Positions 23,304 through 29,769 of a stretch of 36,526 nt of DNA are shown here, one piece after another. Below the pieces are notes generated by a model that saw nothing but the letters and a program-made list of their open reading frames with translations, was not told where the DNA came from and searched no databases. Source of the stretch: Lactonifactor sp. BIOML-A5 (GTDB lineage Bacteria; Bacillota; Clostridia; Lachnospirales; Lachnospiraceae); assembly GCF_009677585.1 (NCBI RefSeq), contig NZ_WKYV01000038.1:1-36526 (forward strand), given 5' to 3'. The translations under genes were made by a program, and so were the position numbers. Position 1 is the stretch's first letter. Each line of letters starts with the position of its first letter.

Positions 23304-24137
23304 CTATACTTGCTTCTGTCTGGGATCCAGAATATCTCTCAGACTGTCTCCCAGCATATTAAATACTACTACAACAATGACAATGGCCAGCCCCGGGTAA
23401 ATCATCAGCCAGGGTGCCTTCGCAATATACGCTCTCCCCTCGTTCAGCATAAGCCCCCATTCCGGTGTGGGCGCCGTAGCTCCAAACCCCAGAAAGGAAA
23501 GTCCGGCCAGTTCAAGCATCATACTGCCGATGTCTGTGGCGGCTGTTACAGCCATGGTCGCAATCATATTAGGGAGCACATACCGCAAGAGTATCCTTCC
23601 TGTTTTTGTCCCCGTTACTTTTGCCGCTTCTATGTATACACTGTCTTTTATCTTTAGCACCAGGCTTCTGGAAAGTCTGGCATACTTTGTCCAGGTTACT
23701 GCACTGATGGCAACGACTGCATTAAGCATACTCGGCCCCAATAGCCCTGCTATGGCGATAGCCAGCACCATTCCCGGAAAAGAAATCATCATATCCGCAA
23801 TGCGCATAATTATTTCATCCGTAATGCCCCCAAAATAGCCTGCAAGTACCCCCAAAAAGGTCCCCACTGCAAAAACCACCATCACCAACATAAGTGTCAT
23901 GCTTAAAGAAGCTCTGGTGCCATAGATTACCCGGGATAGTACATCTCTTCCCATTTTGTCCGCTCCCCAGGCATAGGAAGCTCCAGGTGCTCTCAAAGAG
24001 TCTGTCATTATAGGATCCAGCGGATCTTTCGGAGCAATCCACGGGGCAAATACAGCAACTCCGATAATTGCCAGGGCAAGTATGGAAAAGATTGTAAATT
24101 GTTTGTGGTGCTTTATAAAATTCCAGGTCTTTTTCAC
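23304..24137 (-). CDS. ABC transporter permease (OppC/NikC type)
   Basis: A 277-residue permease with an N-terminal helix, an extracytoplasmic APWIAPKDPLDPIM segment, and five further helices. It contains the EAA-type coupling loop (EAAKVTGTKTGRILLRYVLPNM near 165-186). The start is GTG at 24137, overlapping the TGA of the OppB-type gene (GTGA) with AAGGAGG 8 nt upstream. It forms the transmembrane pair with the 313-residue OppB-type protein. Confidence 0.93.
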   Translation of the reverse strand: MKKTWNFIKHHKQFTIFSILALAIIGVAVFAPWIAPKDPLDPIMTDSLRAPGASYAWGADKMGRDVLSRVIYGTRASLSMTLMLVMVVFAVGTFLGVLAGYFGGITDEIIMRIADMMISFPGMVLAIAIAGLLGPSMLNAVVAISAVTWTKYARLSRSLVLKIKDSVYIEAAKVTGTKTGRILLRYVLPNMIATMAVTAATDIGSMMLELAGLSFLGFGATAPTPEWGLMLNEGRAYIAKAPWLMIYPGLAIVIVVVVFNMLGDSLRDILDPRQKQV

Positions 24138-25075
24138 TGCAGTGCCTCCTTCAGTCTTGGATCCAGACGGTGATAAGATAGATCAACCAGCAGATTGATG
24201 GCCATATAAATAAGAGCAATCCACAAAACATAGCCCTGAACCAGAGGATAATCTCTGGAAGTAATGGCACTGACTGCCATATTTCCCATACCCGGCCAGG
24301 AGAAAATTAGTTCAACCACTGCCGTCCCTCCCAGCAGATTCCCCAAAGAAAGTCCCAGAAGAGTAACCAGGGGAAGCATTGCGTTGGGAAGTACATGCCG
24401 CCAGAGAATAGCCCTCTCTTTCATGCCGCGCATGCGTGCCCCTGTCACATAGTCCTGATGTAATTCTTCCAGCACAGCAATACGCACCTGCCTGGTATAC
24501 TTTGCCGACATGGCAAAGGCAAGGGTAAATGCAGGCAGAAGCAGGTGTCTCCAGTCAGTGCCACCCCCTGCAACAGGCAGCCATCCAAGCTTTACTCCAA
24601 AAACGCTCAGCAGTATCAGTCCCAGCCAGAAATTTGGGATGGATATGCCCAGAAAGGTAGTTCCCCGTACGATATAGTCAACAAATTTATTCTGATAATA
24701 AGCAGCGAAGATTCCTGCCGGGACCGATATCACCAGCATGATGGCCAGAGATGTCAGGGACAGTTTCAGTGTAGGCAAAAGGCAGGACATCAGTTTGTCA
24801 AAAACCGGTACCTTCATGGAATAAGACGTCCCCATGTCACCCTGAATGATATTTTTCAGCCAGGTTCCGTACTGTATCAGAAAGGGTTTATCCAGGCCCA
24901 GCTCCGCCCTTGTCTTTTCCAGCAGTTCCGGAGTAGGAACATTTCCGCATTCCGTCAGCATAATCTCAGCCGGATCACCGGGTGACAAATAAGTAAGTCC
25001 AAAGGTAAAATAGCTTATTCCAAAAAGGACTATCACAATCTGAATCAACCGTTTTACAATTTGTTTTCTGTTCAC
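24134..25075 (-). CDS. ABC transporter permease (OppB/NikB type)
   Basis: A 313-residue permease, six helices. The frame extends to 25114, but the GTG at 25075 follows AAGGAGG with 7-nt spacing and gives the family start (VNRKQIVKRLIQIVIVLFGI). The typical LTYLSPGDPAEIM lies near 27-39 and the coupling loop YVTGARMRGMKERAILWRHVLPNA near 196-219. It is the first gene of the operon, about 85 nt after the riboswitch terminator. Confidence 0.93.
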   Translation of the reverse strand: MNRKQIVKRLIQIVIVLFGISYFTFGLTYLSPGDPAEIMLTECGNVPTPELLEKTRAELGLDKPFLIQYGTWLKNIIQGDMGTSYSMKVPVFDKLMSCLLPTLKLSLTSLAIMLVISVPAGIFAAYYQNKFVDYIVRGTTFLGISIPNFWLGLILLSVFGVKLGWLPVAGGGTDWRHLLLPAFTLAFAMSAKYTRQVRIAVLEELHQDYVTGARMRGMKERAILWRHVLPNAMLPLVTLLGLSLGNLLGGTAVVELIFSWPGMGNMAVSAITSRDYPLVQGYVLWIALIYMAINLLVDLSYHRLDPRLKEALQ

Positions 25076-25159
25076 ATCAGTTCCTCCTTCTGCCCGGTCG
25101 CCTTCATCTGTCAACGGCGGGTCTCATCAACACTTCATCAAGCACAGACATATTTTCTC

Positions 25160-25192
25160 AAAAAAAAGATGCAGCCAAAATTAGCCGCATCT
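25160..25192 (-). terminator. Riboswitch-controlled leader terminator
   Basis: On the minus strand AGATGC (25192-25187) and GCATCT (25172-25167) form the base of a hairpin followed by eight U. It lies about 92 nt after the cobalamin riboswitch and 85 nt before the first permease gene, so ligand binding probably ends transcription here. A GC-rich hairpin at 25212-25228 lies between and may take part in the switch. Confidence 0.75.
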
Positions 25193-25283
25193 AACCACTG
25201 AAATATAAATCCGCCGCAGTCTGCGGCGTATGATTCACACAAATAGTTACTTATCGACCGTAAGCAATTACTTCAACTCAACA

Positions 25284-25435
25284 ATATAAGCAGTTCTCCT
25301 GACTTAGGTTCATAGCTTTTCACACCTTCCCAGAGCATCCTCCAGTGGTATCTTTGTGAAAAGCTCCCCATCACAGTGGCGGGACCGTACCGGAATCGCA
25401 CCGGTTTCTCTTTTCATCCTGTTAGGAACTTATAT
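25284..25435 (-). ncRNA. Cobalamin riboswitch
   Basis: The closing stem P1 pairs ATATAAG (25435-25429) with CTTATAT (25290-25284). Inside are the B12-box elements: CCGGTGCGATTCCGG with the following CCGCCACTGTGATGGGG, and the 3' conserved AAGTCAGGAGA followed by CTGC. These are diagnostic of cobalamin riboswitches. It precedes a Nik/Opp-type importer operon and a terminator, implying that the operon is shut when cobalamin is plentiful. Confidence 0.9.
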
Positions 25436-25457
25436 CTTTATTCATTTAACATGGTCA

Positions 25458-25485
25458 ATTATACCATAAAAAGTATAAATGTCCA
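25458..25485 (-). promoter_or_regulatory. Promoter of the cobalamin-controlled operon
   Basis: Minus-strand TGGACA (25485-25480), a 16-bp spacer, TATAAT (25463-25458). The predicted start lies about 15 nt before the riboswitch P1 stem. Confidence 0.7.
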
Positions 25486-25526
25486 GAAAATAGGTATTCC
25501 AATTTGTTATAAGTCAAGTTCTGTAT

Positions 25527-26075
25527 TTACTGGTTTAACGCACCTTTCCACCACGTTTGTTCTCTCAGAAATTTATTCAGAAGGAAAAACAGAACATACC
25601 CGACGCACCCGCCAAAGGTGTTCATGATCAGATCATCCACATCCGCAGAACGCCCGATAAAATATTGTAATGTTTCAATCCCGAAGATAAACACCATTAC
25701 ACATAATGCTGTCTTCCACCATTTTCTTACGGAAGGGAATACCACGGGCAGAATAAATCCCAGGGGAACCAGCATAACTGCGTTCATAAATAATTGTTCA
25801 ATCATCTTGGCAAACCCCATGAGATAGGTTTCTTTTACCCACACAAATGGGACAAGGTTTAAAAAATGATACCCCGGATGAAAGGTTATCCCTCCCATGA
25901 AAACAGTGACATAAAGAATACTCAGGATTACCCCGATGAAGCAATAGATAGAGAGATGCCGTACAACAGGTCTTTTTCCATATTTCTTTTTGTTATATAT
26001 ATAAGCTGGTAGATAAATCAGAAAGGATACAACGGCTGTTATTGGAAACACCATTAGAACGTAAAAAATAATCAT
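25527..26075 (-). CDS. VanZ-like membrane protein
   Basis: A 182-residue protein with about five helices. VanZ family features are the N-terminal helix pair, FHPGYHFLNLVPFVWVKE, the helix with FMNAVMLVPLGFILP, and the C-terminal ETLQYFIGRSADVDDLIMNTFGG, which is the family's most conserved part. The original VanZ lowers teicoplanin susceptibility; most members have no known role. It has its own promoter, and the -10 and start site lie within a large palindrome. It is immediately upstream of the cobalamin operon but separated by that operon's promoter and riboswitch. Confidence 0.9.
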   Translation of the reverse strand: MIIFYVLMVFPITAVVSFLIYLPAYIYNKKKYGKRPVVRHLSIYCFIGVILSILYVTVFMGGITFHPGYHFLNLVPFVWVKETYLMGFAKMIEQLFMNAVMLVPLGFILPVVFPSVRKWWKTALCVMVFIFGIETLQYFIGRSADVDDLIMNTFGGCVGYVLFFLLNKFLREQTWWKGALNQ

Positions 26076-26118
26076 AGGATATCCCTGCCTTCTTTCATTA
26101 GTACCTGTATCACAGGCC

Positions 26119-26183
26119 TGTATAGTTCAAGTGTACCATGTGTACTATTTATATTAGTACACTTGGTACACTTGAACTATACA
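26119..26183. promoter_or_regulatory. 65-bp palindromic operator at the vanZ-like promoter
   Basis: Arms 26119-26147 and 26155-26183 are complementary at 28 of 29 positions around a 7-nt centre (26148-26154). Four half-sites of GTGTAC/GTACAC type are present; the inner pair reads GTGTACTA-N7-TAGTACAC, which resembles sites of YtrA-type GntR repressors. The right arm covers the -10 of the vanZ-like gene. No GntR gene is in the window. Confidence 0.7.
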
Positions 26184-26204
26184 CAATTTATTCTGCAGCG
26201 TCAA
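26176..26204 (-). promoter_or_regulatory. Promoter of the VanZ-like gene
   Basis: Minus-strand TTGACG (26204-26199), a 17-bp spacer, TATAGT (26181-26176). The -10 and the predicted start near 26169 lie inside the palindrome at 26119-26183, so a protein bound there would block transcription. Confidence 0.75.
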
Positions 26205-26313
26205 GAAAGCAGAGAAAATCTTAAGGATATATTCAGAAACTTCAGAATGTATTAAAATATTTTTATTATAATATATTTGTAAGCAGAACCCAATATTATG
26301 GATCTTTCATTTA
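26205..26313. other. AT-rich intergenic stretch after the histidine kinase gene
   Basis: Apart from the VanZ promoter and palindrome at 26119-26204, this part of the gap is very AT-rich with no reading frame. I see no convincing terminator for the kinase gene, only weak ATATTATAATA-type self-complementarity near 26250-26280. Confidence 0.4.
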
Positions 26314-27198
26314 TCATATCCGCACACAAATAGTTAAGACGTCTCCAGAGTAACTTGCTGATATAGAACCACCTATTTTTTCAATTAAGGCTTTCGATAT
26401 AGACAAACCTAAACCTGTTGATTTTCGGGCATTATTCACTGTATAGAAACGGTCAAATAATCGTTCCACCTGCACTTCCGTTAAACCTTTCGCATGATTT
26501 GAAAATAAAAATTCACCATTTTCAGTCAGCGTGATGTTCAGATCTCCATCACTATATTTAACGGCATTGCTCAATACATTTCCCAAAATACGGGATAAAG
26601 CATACTCATTTCCCTTCCGCAATATTTTTTTATCTGGGATAGATATCTGTGGAACAATATGATTTTGCTTAAGAATGGAATAATATACGGATATACTATT
26701 CTCTAAAATCCCGTTTAGTGTTACTGTTTCCAGCACCATGTCCTCTGTATCTGATATTGCTAATGTATAATGAAACAATTCTTCCGTGAGCTGATTCAAA
26801 GCCCGTGTGCGGTTTTCTATTGCCAAAAGATACGTTTTCCCAGTCGGTGAACATTCTTCGTTTCTCAGCAATTTCAGATACCCATAAATTGCTGTCAGAG
26901 GTGTTCTGAGATCGTGAGATATATTAGTAATAGCTTCTTTTAGTTCCAAATCTCCATATTCATATTTCTGTCTGCTTTGGTATAAATATTTCAGCTGTGT
27001 ATTAAGAGCGGAAGCTAATTCCTTCATGTCTTTATCGTGGCTGGATATTTGGATAATTGTATTTGTATCAGATTTTAACTTTTCCGCAAAAGAGATGCGG
27101 ATTTCCCTTGCAGACTTTTTTAAATAGTAAATTTTAAGTCCCAATATTATAATAATAAGCACAAATCCAATCATTACATAATATATCCAGTCTCCCAT
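26314..27198 (-). CDS. Sensor histidine kinase with short sensor region
   Basis: 294 residues from ATG 27198, which follows AGAGGAG by 6 nt; the frame is open to 27261 but that part overlaps the permease end. A single membrane helix (about 5-26) is followed by a dimerisation domain with NISHDLRTPLTAIYG near 116-130, and an ATPase domain with NVLSNAVKYSDG and STGLGLSISKALIEK. There is no extracytoplasmic domain, so the stimulus probably comes through the neighbouring ABC transporter. It is the last gene of the regulator-ATPase-permease-kinase cassette. Confidence 0.92.
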   Translation of the reverse strand: MGDWIYYVMIGFVLIIIILGLKIYYLKKSAREIRISFAEKLKSDTNTIIQISSHDKDMKELASALNTQLKYLYQSRQKYEYGDLELKEAITNISHDLRTPLTAIYGYLKLLRNEECSPTGKTYLLAIENRTRALNQLTEELFHYTLAISDTEDMVLETVTLNGILENSISVYYSILKQNHIVPQISIPDKKILRKGNEYALSRILGNVLSNAVKYSDGDLNITLTENGEFLFSNHAKGLTEVQVERLFDRFYTVNNARKSTGLGLSISKALIEKIGGSISASYSGDVLTICVRI

Positions 27199-27211
27199 AC
27201 ATAACTCCTCT

Positions 27212-27973
27212 TTACTTAATGTCTTTCTTCTGAAAGAATACCATACCAGTGATTGTTGCAATGCAGGAAATAGCTGCTAAACATAACATTTTTAAGTTTA
27301 AATCCCCAAACTGCATACTCATATACTGATATGCCTGGCCCGAGGGTAGATAATTAAATAAAAATCCCAACACAGTACGTTTTACCCCTGTATAATAATC
27401 TGGCAAAGAAAGCATAGAACCAATATATGCTTCTGTAAATAAAGACAAAAACGAAGCAACCACACAAACGGCAACTGATATTGCTTTGTTATGACACAGC
27501 ATAGAAAAGAAAGTATAAATCGAACAATACGAAGTAATCAATAAAAAGGAACTGAAGATAATTTTTAAGGCTTGGCTGATTTCTATGCGTAATGAGCCCA
27601 GAAGAGGCGTCCCCGCAACAAGTATTACTAGAATATATATGAAACACATAAATGACACAGCTAAAATATTTGTAATTAAATTTGAAAGATACACTTTAAA
27701 TCTTGCATGACCCACAATTATTTTATTTCTTATAGTGCCGTCACTATACTCTGTCCCTGCAAAGAAACTGACAAAAATTGCACTTATTATTCCTGTGATG
27801 AAAGCATAGACAAATAGTATATCATCCAAGTTCAGGTCTTCGCCTAGCTTTACAGACGATTTATATTCTGTAAGCATTTTGAATATACCATAGAGGAGCA
27901 TAAATAATGAACCAAACCAAAAAAGTTTGTTTTTCCATAAACGTACAATGTTGGCGTGTAAAAGATTATTCAT
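27212..27973 (-). CDS. ABC-2 type permease (peptide-antibiotic resistance type)
   Basis: A 253-residue membrane protein with six hydrophobic helices, of the ABC-2 type that pairs with BcrA-like ATPases. It contains GTEYSDGTIRNKIIVGHARFKVYLSNL near 69-95, the conserved cytoplasmic loop of this group. It overlaps the end of the ATPase gene by 8 bp. This kind of transporter usually protects against bacitracin-like or lantibiotic peptides; the substrate here is inferred. Confidence 0.88.
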   Translation of the reverse strand: MNNLLHANIVRLWKNKLFWFGSLFMLLYGIFKMLTEYKSSVKLGEDLNLDDILFVYAFITGIISAIFVSFFAGTEYSDGTIRNKIIVGHARFKVYLSNLITNILAVSFMCFIYILVILVAGTPLLGSLRIEISQALKIIFSSFLLITSYCSIYTFFSMLCHNKAISVAVCVVASFLSLFTEAYIGSMLSLPDYYTGVKRTVLGFLFNYLPSGQAYQYMSMQFGDLNLKMLCLAAISCIATITGMVFFQKKDIK

Positions 27974-28880
27974 TATGAGAACCTCCTATCAAATTAATAT
28001 AATAGCTTTCCAGGCTTTCATCCAGCTCATGCATGGATAAAACCTGACAATTTTCTTTTTCTAAAGCTAATACCAAAACAGAAATCGGAATATCCCCATA
28101 AACATTTGCCTGTGTATCTGAAAGTATATCATATTCAAAGTTCATTATGTCTAAAACATAAGCAAGAACTGATGTCTCAGTCACTGTTACTTGTGTACAT
28201 TTTCTGCAATTTGTTTCCACTTCCTTTGCTGTAATTTCTTTTAGCATAGTTCCATTGTCTATAAATCCATAGTGTGTTGCTAATCTTGACAATTCATCCA
28301 GGATATGACTTGAAATTATTACTGTAATTTGGCGTTCACGATTCAGCTTCAAAATAAGTTCTCTAATTTCAATAATACCCTGTGGATCTAACCCATTTAT
28401 TGGCTCGTCTAACATAAGCATATCAGGGCTGCCTGCCAATGCAAGTGCAATTCCTAATCTTTGACGCATACCTAGAGAGAAATTTTTCGCTTTCTTTTTC
28501 CCTGTATTTTCTAATCCTACTAATTTGAGCAATTCTGGTATATCTGCAAAGGAAGGAAGTCCTAATATACGATATTGCTCCTTCAGATTATCCGCTGCAG
28601 TCATATCAAGATAAATAGATGGAGTTTCTACAACAGCACCTATTCTTCTTTGAACCTCTAAAATTCTCTTATCTGTATTTTGGGTTCCGTATAATGTGTA
28701 ATTTCCAGATGTGAGTTTTTGAAGACCGCATATCAGTCTGATTACAGTGGTTTTACCAGCTCCATTTTTACCTACTAACCCGTAGATTGCCCCTTTGGGA
28801 ACGTGCATAGAGAGATTGTTTAATGCTTTGAAGTGCCTATATTCTTTACACAAGTGATTCGTACTTAACACATATTCCAT
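27966..28880 (-). CDS. ABC transporter ATP-binding protein (BcrA/lantibiotic-immunity type)
   Basis: A 304-residue ATPase: Walker A GKNGAGKTT (about 37-45), Q loop VVETPSIY, signature FSLGMRQRLGIALAL, Walker B MLMLDEPINGLDP and H-loop ISSHILDEL. The QRRIGAVVETP and SLGMRQRLGI stretches are typical of BcrA-like transporters. It starts at ATG 28880 after AAGGAGGGTG. The intergenic region in front holds two 21-22-bp direct repeats and a -10. Confidence 0.92.
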   Translation of the reverse strand: MEYVLSTNHLCKEYRHFKALNNLSMHVPKGAIYGLVGKNGAGKTTVIRLICGLQKLTSGNYTLYGTQNTDKRILEVQRRIGAVVETPSIYLDMTAADNLKEQYRILGLPSFADIPELLKLVGLENTGKKKAKNFSLGMRQRLGIALALAGSPDMLMLDEPINGLDPQGIIEIRELILKLNRERQITVIISSHILDELSRLATHYGFIDNGTMLKEITAKEVETNCRKCTQVTVTETSVLAYVLDIMNFEYDILSDTQANVYGDIPISVLVLALEKENCQVLSMHELDESLESYYINLIGGSHNE

Positions 28881-28919
28881 AGCCGTTCACCCTCCTTGGT
28901 TTGTTCTATATTTACTGTC

Positions 28920-28976
28920 ATTCTATAAGAGAAGTGTTAAGAAACCTGTAAAGAAAAGTGCAAAGAAACTGTAAAG
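28920..28976 (-). promoter_or_regulatory. ABC promoter with paired 21-22-bp direct repeats
   Basis: On the plus strand 28932-28953 (AAGTGTTAAGAAACCTGTAAAG) and 28956-28976 (AAGTGCAAAGAAACTGTAAAG) are near-identical direct repeats. On the minus strand they lie upstream of a -10 (TATAGA/TAGAAT, 28920-28927). There is no standard -35. They probably bind the adjacent response regulator. Confidence 0.6.
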
Positions 28977-28978
28977 CT

Positions 28979-29644
28979 TTACGATTCTGCCATCTTAAAA
29001 CCTATTCCCCATACTGCTTCGATATAATCTTTGCCGGTTACCTCCCGCAATTTCTTTCTTAAATTACTAACATGTACGCGCAGCGAACTCTCCATACAGT
29101 CCGGTGTGTCTTCACTGATGCGGTCGAGTATAACCGTTTTTGTAAGAATCTGTTTTGGATTTTCCATTAAAAGCTTTAATATCGCAAATTCTGTCTTCGT
29201 TAATTTTACATTGCGATTAGTAATTTGAACCTCATGCGTGTCCAAATATAAGGTAATATCAGCATAGTTCAATGTCTGAACAGGGTTACATTTTGAAGTA
29301 TCCCTAAGCTGTACAATTATCCTTGCCAGCAATTCATCAATTTCAAAAGGCTTTGTGATATAATCGGCAGCTCCATTCAGCAAAAGAGCCACCTTATCTT
29401 TCACATCAGCTTTCGCACTCATAACAATTACAGGAATATTTACTATTTGGGATAACACTTCTTCACCAGATAATCCTGGCAGCATCAAATCTAATAAAAT
29501 CAAATCGGGTTTACAATTTGACAAAAACAGCAAAGCTTCTGTGCCGGAATAGGCGTGATAAACTTTGTATCCTGCCTGTGTCAAAATATTATCCAACATA
29601 TCATTAATGTGTACATCGTCATCTATAATCAAAATATGATTCAC
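28979..29644 (-). CDS. OmpR family response regulator
   Basis: A 221-residue regulator: acidic pocket IIDDD at about 5-9, phospho-acceptor in LILLDLMLPGLSG near Asp51, KPFEID near 98. The winged-helix domain has KLTKTEFAILKLL, the recognition helix SSLRVHVSNLRKKLREV and the end EAVWGIGFKM. It leads the AT-rich cassette with the ABC transporter and kinase. The ABC promoter repeats begin 3 bp after its stop codon. Confidence 0.93.
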   Translation of the reverse strand: MNHILIIDDDVHINDMLDNILTQAGYKVYHAYSGTEALLFLSNCKPDLILLDLMLPGLSGEEVLSQIVNIPVIVMSAKADVKDKVALLLNGAADYITKPFEIDELLARIIVQLRDTSKCNPVQTLNYADITLYLDTHEVQITNRNVKLTKTEFAILKLLMENPKQILTKTVILDRISEDTPDCMESSLRVHVSNLRKKLREVTGKDYIEAVWGIGFKMAES

Positions 29645-29719
29645 TACATTTACCTCTATTAATTTCTTAATTTTCTTATCGGCTATTCTATCATATTCCT
29701 ATCTAACATCCAGTATTTT

Positions 29720-29760
29720 ATAAAAATGACGCAGATAATGTCTCCACTACCTACGCCATT
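29720..29760 (-). terminator. Terminator of leuS
   Basis: On the minus strand a 10-bp stem with two G-T pairs (29760-29751 with 29734-29725) is followed by TTTTAT. It lies 10 bp after the leuS stop and insulates the AT-rich cassette. Confidence 0.6.
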
Positions 29761-29769
29761 TTTCCAGTA

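Noticed and set aside
25376..25627. Plus-strand open frame over the cobalamin riboswitch
   Set aside because: It is antisense to the conserved riboswitch and promoter and has no ribosome binding site.
28932..28976. Direct repeats as a CRISPR-like array
   Set aside because: Only two units, 2-bp separation and no spacers; the position at a promoter fits regulator sites.
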